Of a stretch of DNA of 5,228 nucleotides, positions 1-5,228 are shown in pieces. The notes below the pieces were generated by a model. The model was not told where the DNA came from and did not search any database. It saw only the letters and a list, made by a program, of their open reading frames with translations. The stretch spans positions 1-5,228 of the forward strand of contig JAUNJW010000156.1 in NCBI GenBank assembly GCA_030533035.1, in the 5' to 3' direction. Made by a program: the position numbers and the translations under genes. The first letter of the stretch is position 1. Every line of letters starts with the position of its first letter. Source of the DNA: Erysipelotrichaceae bacterium. GTDB lineage: Bacteria > Bacillota_I > Bacilli_A > Erysipelotrichales > Erysipelotrichaceae.

Positions 1-135
1 ACCGATACCGGCAACTTCCGAAGGGACATCAAGAAAATGCTCAACCTGACCGGCAGGAAAAAGAAGGTGTCCGGCAAGGACGCCGCCCTCTACAGTTTCA
101 ATCCGCTGTACAGCTATATGGAGGAAAACCTGTGA
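1..135 (+). CDS. NUDIX-family protein, C-terminal fragment with NrtR-like winged-helix tail (partial)
   Basis: Only the last 44 residues are present; the gene enters from the left edge in frame 1 and stops at TGA 133-135. The fragment reads TDTGNFRRDIKKML near its start and DAALYSFNPLY near its end. This FRR...(A/R)xLYxF pattern is typical of the winged-helix domain that follows the NUDIX hydrolase domain in NrtR-like and related ADP-ribose-processing proteins. Members of this group either hydrolyse nucleoside-diphosphate derivatives such as ADP-ribose or act as NAD-metabolism repressors. The catalytic NUDIX box would lie outside the window, so which role applies cannot be decided. Its stop codon overlaps the GTG start of the nicotinamidase gene (GTGA), so it is very probably the preceding cistron of the same operon, which fits an NAD-related job. 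The family assignment rests on this short tail plus context and is moderate. The alternative is an unrelated DNA-binding or basic tail. Confidence 0.6.
   Translation, partial: TDTGNFRRDIKKMLNLTGRKKKVSGKDAALYSFNPLYSYMEENL
120..124 (+). promoter_or_regulatory. Ribosome-binding site deciding the GTG start of the pncA-like gene
   Basis: GGAGG lies 7 bases before GTG 132. It sits inside the last codons of the upstream gene. No ATG is suitably placed, and the nicotinamidase fold begins at once (VLIVVDMQNDF), so the GTG start is well supported. Confidence 0.8.
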
Positions 136-650
136 AAAACGTACTGATTGTCGTCGACATGCAGAATGACTTTATCGACATGGCCCTTGGCACAGCCGAA
201 GCGCTGAAAACTGTGGATCCGGTTGTCTGCCTGATCAAAGACGAAACCTATGACACCGTCATTGCCACCATGGACACCCATGGCGAAGATTACATGGACA
301 CCTATGAAGGAAAGCATCTGCCGGTGATCCATTGTGTAAAAGACACAAAAGGCTGGCAGATCAATGAAAAAGTACGGGCGGCGCTGGAAGAAAGAAACGC
401 GCTGGTCATTGAGAAGCCGACCTTCGGATCAGAAAAACTGATTGAGCTGCTGAAGGAGGAAAAACCGGAATCGCTGACCTTCTGCGGATTATGCACAGAT
501 ATCTGCGTCATCTCCAACGCCCTGATGGCCAGGGCAGCGCTCAACGGCACACCGATGTGCGTATACAGAAACGCCTGCGCCGGAGTTACGCCGGCGAAAC
601 ACGAAGCGGCACTGGAAGTCATGGCTTCCTGCCAGATTGAAATCAGATGA
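132..650 (+). CDS. pncA: Nicotinamidase-like cysteine hydrolase (isochorismatase superfamily)
   Basis: The 172-residue cytosolic protein probably deamidates nicotinamide to nicotinate and ammonia, the entry step of Preiss-Handler NAD salvage. The isochorismatase-fold triad is visible: Asp9 in VDMQNDF, Lys95 in IEKPTFGS, and nucleophile Cys125 in GLCTDICV. A metal site typical of true nicotinamidases is also readable: Asp48 and His50 in MDTHGE, Glu59 in YEGKHLP and His67 in VIHC. Spacing is close to that of known bacterial nicotinamidases. The length is on the short side but complete, with no gap in the core. The GTG start overlaps the stop of the preceding gene, and pncB follows after 13 bases. 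The fold alone would also allow another cysteine hydrolase of the superfamily. The metal ligands and the position directly before pncB, nadD and nadE make nicotinamidase by far the best reading. Confidence 0.88.
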   Translation: MKNVLIVVDMQNDFIDMALGTAEALKTVDPVVCLIKDETYDTVIATMDTHGEDYMDTYEGKHLPVIHCVKDTKGWQINEKVRAALEERNALVIEKPTFGSEKLIELLKEEKPESLTFCGLCTDICVISNALMARAALNGTPMCVYRNACAGVTPAKHEAALEVMASCQIEIR

Positions 651-655
651 GAGGA
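650..655 (+). promoter_or_regulatory. Ribosome-binding site deciding the ATG start of pncB
   Basis: AGAGGA lies 8 bases before ATG 664 and shares its first base with the stop codon of the nicotinamidase gene. An in-frame TTG at 637 would add nine residues but has no Shine-Dalgarno sequence before it, so ATG 664 is preferred. Confidence 0.75.
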
Positions 656-663
656 AAAAGATC

Positions 664-2181
664 ATGAGTGAAATCAGAGTGGAACCGTATCTTCCCGATG
701 AAGATTACGACAATCCGGCCATGGTGACAGACTTCTATGAATTCACAATGGCCAACGCATTATTCCTGAAGGGCTTCAAAGACACCGTCATGGTCTTTGA
801 CATGTTCTTCCGCAAGAACCCGGACAACCTGGGCTATTCCATCAGCTGCGGCCAGAGAAAGCTGGTCCGCTTCCTGCAGAATTATCATTTCACCGACCGC
901 GACGTCACATGGCTGCGCTATAAGGGCATGAGTGAGGAATTCTGCGAATATCTGAGAAACTACCGCTGGAAGGGCGATGTGTACATGATGAAGGAAGGCA
1001 CGGTTGCCTATCCCCAGGTACCGATGGTCCGCATCGAATGCGACATGGTCGGCGCGATCCTGATTGAGACATATCTGCTGCAGACAATGAACTTCCATTC
1101 CCTGATCGCCACCAAGGCAACCAGGATCACCGGCATGAACATCCACCGGCCGCGGAATGTCATGGAATTCGGCACCAGAAGAGCCCAGGGCGAATCGGCA
1201 GGAAACGACGGCGCCTACGCGGCGATTCTCGGCGGCTGCATCGGCACCGCCAACTGCCTGGCGGAAATGCGTTTCGGTCCTTCCGTGAAAGCGGTCGGCA
1301 CCATTGCCCACAGCTTCATCGAATTCTTCCCGAGCGAATATGAAGCCTTCAAGGCTTACGCAGACACATATCCGGACAATGTCTCCCTCTTGCTGGATAC
1401 CTACAGCATCTTTGAGAGCGGCCTGCCCAATCTCATCAAAATCGACGATTACCTGATTGAAAAGTATCCTGACAATCCAAACCGCCGTGTCAAGAGCGCG
1501 AGAATCGATTCCGGTGACCTTGCCCGCGGATACAAGAGACTGAGAAAAGCGCTCGACAAGGCAGGCAAGTCTTACATCAAGCTTGTCGCTTCCAATTCAC
1601 TGGATGAAAAGAAGATGATCAACATGGAGCTGTACGAAGGCGCTCATTTCGATTCCTACGGCGTCGGTGAAAATCTCATCACCAGCGCGACCGATCCGGT
1701 GTTCGGCGGCGTGTACAAGCTGGTGGCTGTGAAAGAGGCGGACGGCAGCTATACGCCGAAGATGAAATGTTCGGATTCTGTATCCAAGGCGATCATTCCG
1801 GGCAAGCTTATGGCATGGCGCCTGTTTGACGAGGAAGGCAAGGGACAGTGCGATATCATCGCGCTGGATGGCGAAGAGTTCAAAGACGGCGACGAGATCG
1901 AAGTGATCAATCTCGACCCTGACGCATATCACGCCAGAAGAGTAGTCAAGGCATATCATATCGAAAAGCTGCTGGTTCCCCATATCATCGGCGGTGAACT
2001 GGTCATTGATCTGCCGGATATCGAGACAAAGAAGAACTACATCCGGGATCAGCTGGAGAACAAGGTATGGGAGAGTGAACTGCGTCCCGAAATGCCCCAT
2101 CAGCACTATGTCGACCTGACTCTCAAAGTTGCCGAAGTCAGGGCAGAGATGTACGAAAAACTCCACGGAGGCAGAATTTGA
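664..2181 (+). CDS. pncB: Nicotinate phosphoribosyltransferase
   Basis: The 505-residue cytosolic enzyme joins nicotinate and PRPP to give nicotinate mononucleotide and pyrophosphate, in a reaction coupled to ATP hydrolysis. It is the committed salvage step after the nicotinamidase. Family marks appear in order: TDFYEFTMA (residues 22-30) near the N-terminus, EFGTRRAQG (168-176) in the active-site barrel, GTIAHSF (212-218) with His216 as the expected phosphorylated histidine, ARIDSGDL (279-286) for phosphoribosyl binding, and SYGVGENL (331-338). The C-terminal region (about 380-505) matches the extra domain usual in Bacillota members. Length is normal to slightly long for the family. The start is ATG 664, chosen by its ribosome-binding site over TTG 637. 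The stop TGA overlaps the TTG start of nadD, so the two are probably translationally coupled. Nicotinamide phosphoribosyltransferase is less likely given the motif set and the upstream nicotinamidase. Confidence 0.96.
   Translation: MSEIRVEPYLPDEDYDNPAMVTDFYEFTMANALFLKGFKDTVMVFDMFFRKNPDNLGYSISCGQRKLVRFLQNYHFTDRDVTWLRYKGMSEEFCEYLRNYRWKGDVYMMKEGTVAYPQVPMVRIECDMVGAILIETYLLQTMNFHSLIATKATRITGMNIHRPRNVMEFGTRRAQGESAGNDGAYAAILGGCIGTANCLAEMRFGPSVKAVGTIAHSFIEFFPSEYEAFKAYADTYPDNVSLLLDTYSIFESGLPNLIKIDDYLIEKYPDNPNRRVKSARIDSGDLARGYKRLRKALDKAGKSYIKLVASNSLDEKKMINMELYEGAHFDSYGVGENLITSATDPVFGGVYKLVAVKEADGSYTPKMKCSDSVSKAIIPGKLMAWRLFDEEGKGQCDIIALDGEEFKDGDEIEVINLDPDAYHARRVVKAYHIEKLLVPHIIGGELVIDLPDIETKKNYIRDQLENKVWESELRPEMPHQHYVDLTLKVAEVRAEMYEKLHGGRI
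2167..2171 (+). promoter_or_regulatory. Ribosome-binding site deciding the TTG start of nadD
   Basis: GGAGG lies 6 bases before TTG 2178, inside the last codons of pncB. The nucleotide-binding loop GGAFNPP begins at residue 7 from this TTG, so no later start could give a functional protein, and no ATG precedes it at a usable distance. Confidence 0.82.
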
Positions 2182-2780
2182 GAGCCCTCGTTTACGGCGG
2201 CGCGTTCAATCCTCCGACCATCGCGCATATCGAACTGGCGGATTTTGCCCGCAAAGCGACCGGTTTTGACAAGGTGATCTTTGTGCCGAGCAAGATGCGC
2301 TATATCACGGATGATCAGAAGAAGAGCTTTGCCTTTGATGATCAGACCCGTCTGGCCATGTTAAGGGACTGCGCGAAGTACCATGAATGGATGGAAGTTT
2401 CAGATTATGAAATCATTGCAGAGGAGCAGCCCCGCACCTATATCACGATGAAACATCTGGAGCAGCAGGGGTATATCTGCAAGCTGCTGTTCGGCTCGGA
2501 TAAACTGCCCGAACTGAACGGGGGCTGGAAATATGTGGATGAACTCTGCCGGCATTTCGGCATCTGCTGCATGGTCAGAAACAATGAGCCGGTTGAGCAG
2601 ATGATCGCCTCCGATCCGTTTCTGAGCAGGTATTCTGACTGTATTGAAATCATTCATACGCCCGCTGATTATCAGGAGGTATCCTCCTCGAAAGTCAGGG
2701 AGCTTTACACAAGGATCAAAGAACTGGAAGGACAGATGTATCCGATGGTGCCTGAGGCAATCCGGCATTATCTTGACTGA
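2178..2780 (+). CDS. nadD: Nicotinate-nucleotide adenylyltransferase (NadD-type)
   Basis: The 200-residue cytosolic nucleotidyltransferase is expected to transfer AMP from ATP to NaMN, forming NaAD and pyrophosphate. The N-terminal Rossmann motif YGGAFNPPTIAH (residues 6-17) corresponds to the family's GGxFDPxHxGH, with Thr14 and His17 in the (H/T)xGH positions but Ala16 where Gly is usual. Further marks are RTYITMKHL (86-94), matching the usual SYT-D-TL stretch, LLFGSDKL (103-110), matching the GxD-L substrate loop, Trp117 in GGWKYVDEL, and VSSSKVR (168-174), the ATP-binding ISSTxxR motif. The C-terminus ends in VPEAIRHYL as in other NadD proteins. Length is normal. There is no fused HD phosphohydrolase. 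The start is TTG 2178, overlapping the pncB stop. A related adenylyltransferase such as PPAT is unlikely, since that family is about 160 residues, and the neighbours fit NadD. The sequence is divergent, so paralogous specificity is not fully excluded. Confidence 0.9.
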   Translation: MRALVYGGAFNPPTIAHIELADFARKATGFDKVIFVPSKMRYITDDQKKSFAFDDQTRLAMLRDCAKYHEWMEVSDYEIIAEEQPRTYITMKHLEQQGYICKLLFGSDKLPELNGGWKYVDELCRHFGICCMVRNNEPVEQMIASDPFLSRYSDCIEIIHTPADYQEVSSSKVRELYTRIKELEGQMYPMVPEAIRHYLD

Positions 2781-2785
2781 AAGGA
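2781..2785 (+). promoter_or_regulatory. Ribosome-binding site of nadE
   Basis: AAGGA lies directly after the nadD stop codon and 9 bases before ATG 2795. It supports that ATG over the in-frame ATG at 2807. Confidence 0.65.
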
Positions 2786-2794
2786 CTGACTGAT

Positions 2795-4753
2795 ATGAAA
2801 AACACAATGATCAAGGCAGCTGCTGCCGTTCCGGTGCTGCGGGTTGCCGATCCCGTATACAACACGGATGAAATCATCCGCATCATGAATGAATACAGCG
2901 GCTGCGGACTGATCGTTTTTCCTGAGCTCTGCATCACGGCATACACATGCGCCGATCTCTTCGGGCAGAAAGCGCTGCTCGACGAGGCGGAGGACCAGCT
3001 TTTCAGGATTGCCGAAGCCAGCGCTTCACTGCCAGGCGTATGCGCTGTGATCGGTGTTCCCTTACGCTATAACAATGCGCTTTACAACTGCGCTGTGTTT
3101 GTGAATGAAGGGGAGATCAAAGCGGCAGTCCCCAAATTCCACATTCCCAATTACAGCGAGTTTTACGAGAGCAGATGGTTCTCCAGCGGCCGCAAGATCA
3201 AGGGCAGGACGCTCAATCTGAGAGGTCAGGAAATTCCTTTCGGATGGGATATCATCGTATATAACTCACAAAGCGGCGCAAAAATCGCGGCGGAAATCTG
3301 CGAAGACTTATGGGTTCCCGATACCCCGGGCACACACGCGTGCTCGGCCGGTGCGAACATTGTCGTCAATCCTTCCGCCTCCGACGAGGTGATCGGCAAG
3401 CAGGATTACAGAAGAACGATGGTCGCCTCCAAGAGCGCTTCCTGCTACTGCGATTACATTTATGTTTCCGCCGGCGTCTGCGAATCTTCGACGGATCTGG
3501 TGTTCGGGGGACATACACTGATCGCGGAAAACGGAAAGATTCTTTCCGATTCGATCTTTGACACCCCGACCTATGTGAAGACGGCTGTGCTCGATCTTGA
3601 AACCTGCATGTATAACCGCACCCATCAGAACACTTTCATCAACGCGGAGGTCAACGATTACCGCTTCATCGAAGTGAACGTGCAGGCCCTCGGCGGCTAT
3701 GAGACGGATACAAAAGAACTCAGAGATCTGCTGGTCAGGGAAAACTATCCCATCCCGCGCAATCCGTTCGTGCCGGCGGATGACAATGAAAGAGGCAGAA
3801 GATGCCGCAGAATTTTACAGATCCAGGCCCATGGACTGGCGACAAGAGTGCGCTCCACCGGCATTAAAACACTGGTGATCGGCATTTCAGGCGGTCTCGA
3901 CAGCACACTGGCGCTGATCGTATGCCATGAAGCCAAAAAGATCATTCCTGATATCCGCATCATCGCCTATACCATGCCGAATGAAGGCAATACGACATCC
4001 CTTACATACAACAACGCGGTGAATCTCATGAAAGCCCTGGCCGACGATATCCGTGAAGTGCCGATCGGCAGGGGCGTGAAAGCGCATCTGGAAGATATCG
4101 GTCACGGTGAAGAATATCAGGGAGAAGGGGACATCACTTATGAAAACGCCCAGGCGAGAATGAGAACCTATATTCTCATGGATGCCGCAAACATGGAAAA
4201 CGGACTGGTGGTCGGAACCGGAGATCTCTCCGAACTTGCCCTGGGCTGGTGCACTTACAACGGCGACCATATGTCGATGTATGGCGTCAACGCATCCGTT
4301 CCCAAAACGCTGGTGCAGTATATCTGCCGCACCTATGCATTTACCTGCGGGGATGACAATCTCAAGGCGATCCTCTTAAGCATCGTCGACACACCGATCT
4401 CGCCGGAGCTGACGCCGAACAAAGACGGACAGATTGCCCAGAAGACAGAAGAAAAGATCGGCAAATACGATCTTAATGACTTCTTCCTCTTCTATGTCAT
4501 GCGTTACGGCTTCGAGCCGGAAAAGATCCTTGCCTTCGCGTCCATCGCGTTCGCCGAGGTGGAGGCGGAAACCATACGCGAAGCACTGATCCGCTTCTAT
4601 AACCGCTTCTTCCACCAGCAGTTCAAGCGCAGCTGCCTGCCGGACGGACCGAAGGTCGGTTCCGTCACACTCTCGCCCAGAGGCGACTGGCGGATGCCGA
4701 GCGACGCATCTGTTTCGCTCTGGATTGAAAAGACAAGGAAAGCCGTGATTTAA
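2795..4753 (+). CDS. nadE: Glutamine-dependent NAD+ synthase
   Basis: The 652-residue two-domain cytosolic enzyme converts NaAD to NAD+ with ATP, taking ammonia from glutamine. The N-terminal nitrilase-type glutaminase domain (about 1-290) shows the Glu-Lys-Cys triad: Glu44 in VFPELCITAY, Lys114 in AVPKFHIPNY and Cys169 in AAEICEDLWVP. The C-terminal synthetase domain (about 330-652) has the PP-loop SGGLDS (365-370), MPNEGNT (394-400), GTGDLSELALGW (474-485) and the conserved tail CLPDGPKVG...LSPRGDWRMPSD (614-637). Length is as expected for the long, glutamine-hydrolysing form, and all catalytic residues are present, so it should not depend on free ammonia. It starts 14 bases after nadD and is the last gene of the operon, followed by a terminator hairpin. 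Confidence 0.97.
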   Translation: MKNTMIKAAAAVPVLRVADPVYNTDEIIRIMNEYSGCGLIVFPELCITAYTCADLFGQKALLDEAEDQLFRIAEASASLPGVCAVIGVPLRYNNALYNCAVFVNEGEIKAAVPKFHIPNYSEFYESRWFSSGRKIKGRTLNLRGQEIPFGWDIIVYNSQSGAKIAAEICEDLWVPDTPGTHACSAGANIVVNPSASDEVIGKQDYRRTMVASKSASCYCDYIYVSAGVCESSTDLVFGGHTLIAENGKILSDSIFDTPTYVKTAVLDLETCMYNRTHQNTFINAEVNDYRFIEVNVQALGGYETDTKELRDLLVRENYPIPRNPFVPADDNERGRRCRRILQIQAHGLATRVRSTGIKTLVIGISGGLDSTLALIVCHEAKKIIPDIRIIAYTMPNEGNTTSLTYNNAVNLMKALADDIREVPIGRGVKAHLEDIGHGEEYQGEGDITYENAQARMRTYILMDAANMENGLVVGTGDLSELALGWCTYNGDHMSMYGVNASVPKTLVQYICRTYAFTCGDDNLKAILLSIVDTPISPELTPNKDGQIAQKTEEKIGKYDLNDFFLFYVMRYGFEPEKILAFASIAFAEVEAETIREALIRFYNRFFHQQFKRSCLPDGPKVGSVTLSPRGDWRMPSDASVSLWIEKTRKAVI

Positions 4754-4756
4754 GCA

Positions 4757-4811
4757 GAAAAAAAGAATATCCTTCCGTTCTTCAGTTTTGAAGAGGTGAG
4801 GATATTCTTTT
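4757..4811. terminator. Probable bidirectional intrinsic terminator between nadE and the convergent regulator gene
   Basis: Bases 4761-4773 (AAAAGAATATCCT) pair perfectly with 4799-4811 (AGGATATTCTTTT), a 13-bp stem. Within the loop, CTTCA 4780-4784 pairs with TGAAG 4789-4793 around GTTT, so the structure is a long hairpin with an internal bulge. Uridine-rich 3' sides exist in both directions: TTCTTTT at the plus-strand end, and on the minus strand the complement of the A-run 4758-4764. It starts 7 bases after the nadE stop. The stem is AT-rich, so its strength is not certain. It probably ends both transcripts. Confidence 0.82.
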
Positions 4812-5228
4812 CATTTGCTCATAACAGCGGCGATCCTGTTCATCAGGATTTCAATAAAGACCATGAAGACTGCCTGGTCATCGAGAAAGGAGATGCTGGA
4901 ATCCCGCGAAATCCGGGGAAGGACGACATATTGCTCACATTTCTTTTTGAACGGCAGCGCCTGGCTCATTGTAAAGCAGAAGACAGGACATCTGTTTTCG
5001 GAAATGGTGGTAATAATCGGATTGTAGATACCGCCGTTGTCGGCAACCGTGAAGACGCAGACGCAGTCATCCGGACCGCAGATGTCTTCAAAGTCAATCA
5101 TCAGTGTTGTATCGGCGGTCGCTTCGGCGTCAATGCCGATTTTTGCCAGGCGCTGGCGCATCTGCATGGCGCTGTTGAATGTGCGGTTGAAGCCGATAAT
5201 CTTGAGCCTGCTTGTTTTGATGATCCTT
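4811..5228 (-). CDS. RpiR/MurR-family transcriptional regulator, C-terminal SIS domain (partial, N-terminus outside window)
   Basis: On the minus strand an open frame enters at the right edge (first full codon 5225-5227) and stops at TGA 4813-4811, giving 138 visible residues. It opens with KIIGFNRTFNSAMQMRQRL, matching the start of the SIS phosphosugar-binding domain in RpiR-type regulators (GxxxS/T, then a helix with RLxxIGID). It continues with DDCVCVFTVADNGGIY, the strand and loop where the family usually has a serine/glycine-rich sugar-phosphate loop, and ends with VLPRISRDSSISFLDDQA followed by a hydrophobic helix, as seen in Bacillota RpiR proteins. The N-terminal helix-turn-helix is expected beyond the edge, so the ATG at 5167-5165 is internal and not the true start. 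Such proteins usually control sugar or amino-sugar uptake genes. The effector cannot be told here. It converges on nadE and shares no evident function with it. A SIS-domain enzyme is the main alternative. Confidence 0.75.
   Translation of the reverse strand, partial: RIIKTSRLKIIGFNRTFNSAMQMRQRLAKIGIDAEATADTTLMIDFEDICGPDDCVCVFTVADNGGIYNPIITTISENRCPVFCFTMSQALPFKKKCEQYVVLPRISRDSSISFLDDQAVFMVFIEILMNRIAAVMSK

Noticed and set aside
578..596. GC-rich inverted repeat CGCCGG / CCGGCG with a 7-base loop inside the nicotinamidase gene
   Set aside because: It lies in coding sequence, has only a 6-bp stem and no following T-run, so it is not a convincing terminator or regulatory element.
637..663. Nine-residue N-terminal extension of pncB from TTG 637
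   Set aside because: No Shine-Dalgarno sequence precedes the TTG and it would overlap the nicotinamidase gene; ATG 664 has a well-placed AGAGGA.
760..1311. Antisense open frame (183 codons) opposite the 5' half of pncB
   Set aside because: It is His/Asp/Ala-rich with no domain pattern, as expected for the complement of a moderately GC-rich coding frame.
1597..2166. Long antisense open frame (189 codons) opposite the 3' half of pncB
   Set aside because: It lies wholly within the well-supported pncB gene, shows no recognisable motif, and is explained by codon bias of the sense strand.
2781..2794. Possible promoter or riboswitch between nadD and nadE
   Set aside because: The gap is only 14 bases and is filled by the ribosome-binding site; there is no room for an independent control element.
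3887..4270. Antisense open frame (127 codons) opposite the synthetase domain of nadE
   Set aside because: It overlaps the PP-loop and other conserved nadE motifs on the sense strand and has no features of its own.
4815..5027. Plus-strand open frame (70 codons) after the terminator
   Set aside because: It is opposite the RpiR-like SIS-domain frame, whose protein sequence is clearly conserved in style; it has no ribosome-binding site or motif and begins just after a terminator.

Overview
The window is a chromosomal fragment of ordinary housekeeping character. Most of it is a compact plus-strand operon for pyridine-nucleotide (NAD) salvage and final synthesis. From left to right it holds the tail of a NUDIX-family protein (1-135), a nicotinamidase-like gene (pncA type, 132-650), nicotinate phosphoribosyltransferase (pncB, 664-2181), nicotinate-nucleotide adenylyltransferase (nadD, 2178-2780) and glutamine-dependent NAD+ synthase (nadE, 2795-4753). 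A hairpin at 4761-4811 closes the operon. Beyond it a convergent minus-strand gene, cut by the right edge, encodes the C-terminal sugar-phosphate-binding (SIS) part of an RpiR/MurR-family regulator.

The four complete genes are the whole Preiss-Handler route in reaction order: nicotinamide to nicotinate (PncA), nicotinate to NaMN (PncB), NaMN to NaAD (NadD), NaAD to NAD+ (NadE). The genes are packed at overlaps of 4 bases or gaps of 13-14 bases, each with its own Shine-Dalgarno sequence, so one transcript and translational coupling are likely. The promoter must lie left of the window or inside the missing part of the NUDIX gene. The NUDIX tail resembles the winged-helix C-terminus of NrtR-like proteins, so this gene could be a local regulator or an ADP-ribose/NAD-related hydrolase. 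The catalytic domain needed to decide is not present.

Strong purine-rich ribosome-binding sites, GTG and TTG starts, base composition near 50% GC and the protein style (short nicotinamidase, NadD without an HD domain, an RpiR protein with a C-terminal FLDDQA motif) suggest a Bacillota (Firmicutes) bacterium, possibly of the Erysipelotrichia. This assignment is an impression, not a computed one.

I found no mobile element, CRISPR array, tRNA or rRNA, and no evidence of a new biological system. The points most worth a second look are the complete one-operon pathway with a possible NUDIX regulator, the altered nucleotidyltransferase motif in NadD, and the shared terminator that runs into the stop codon of the convergent gene.
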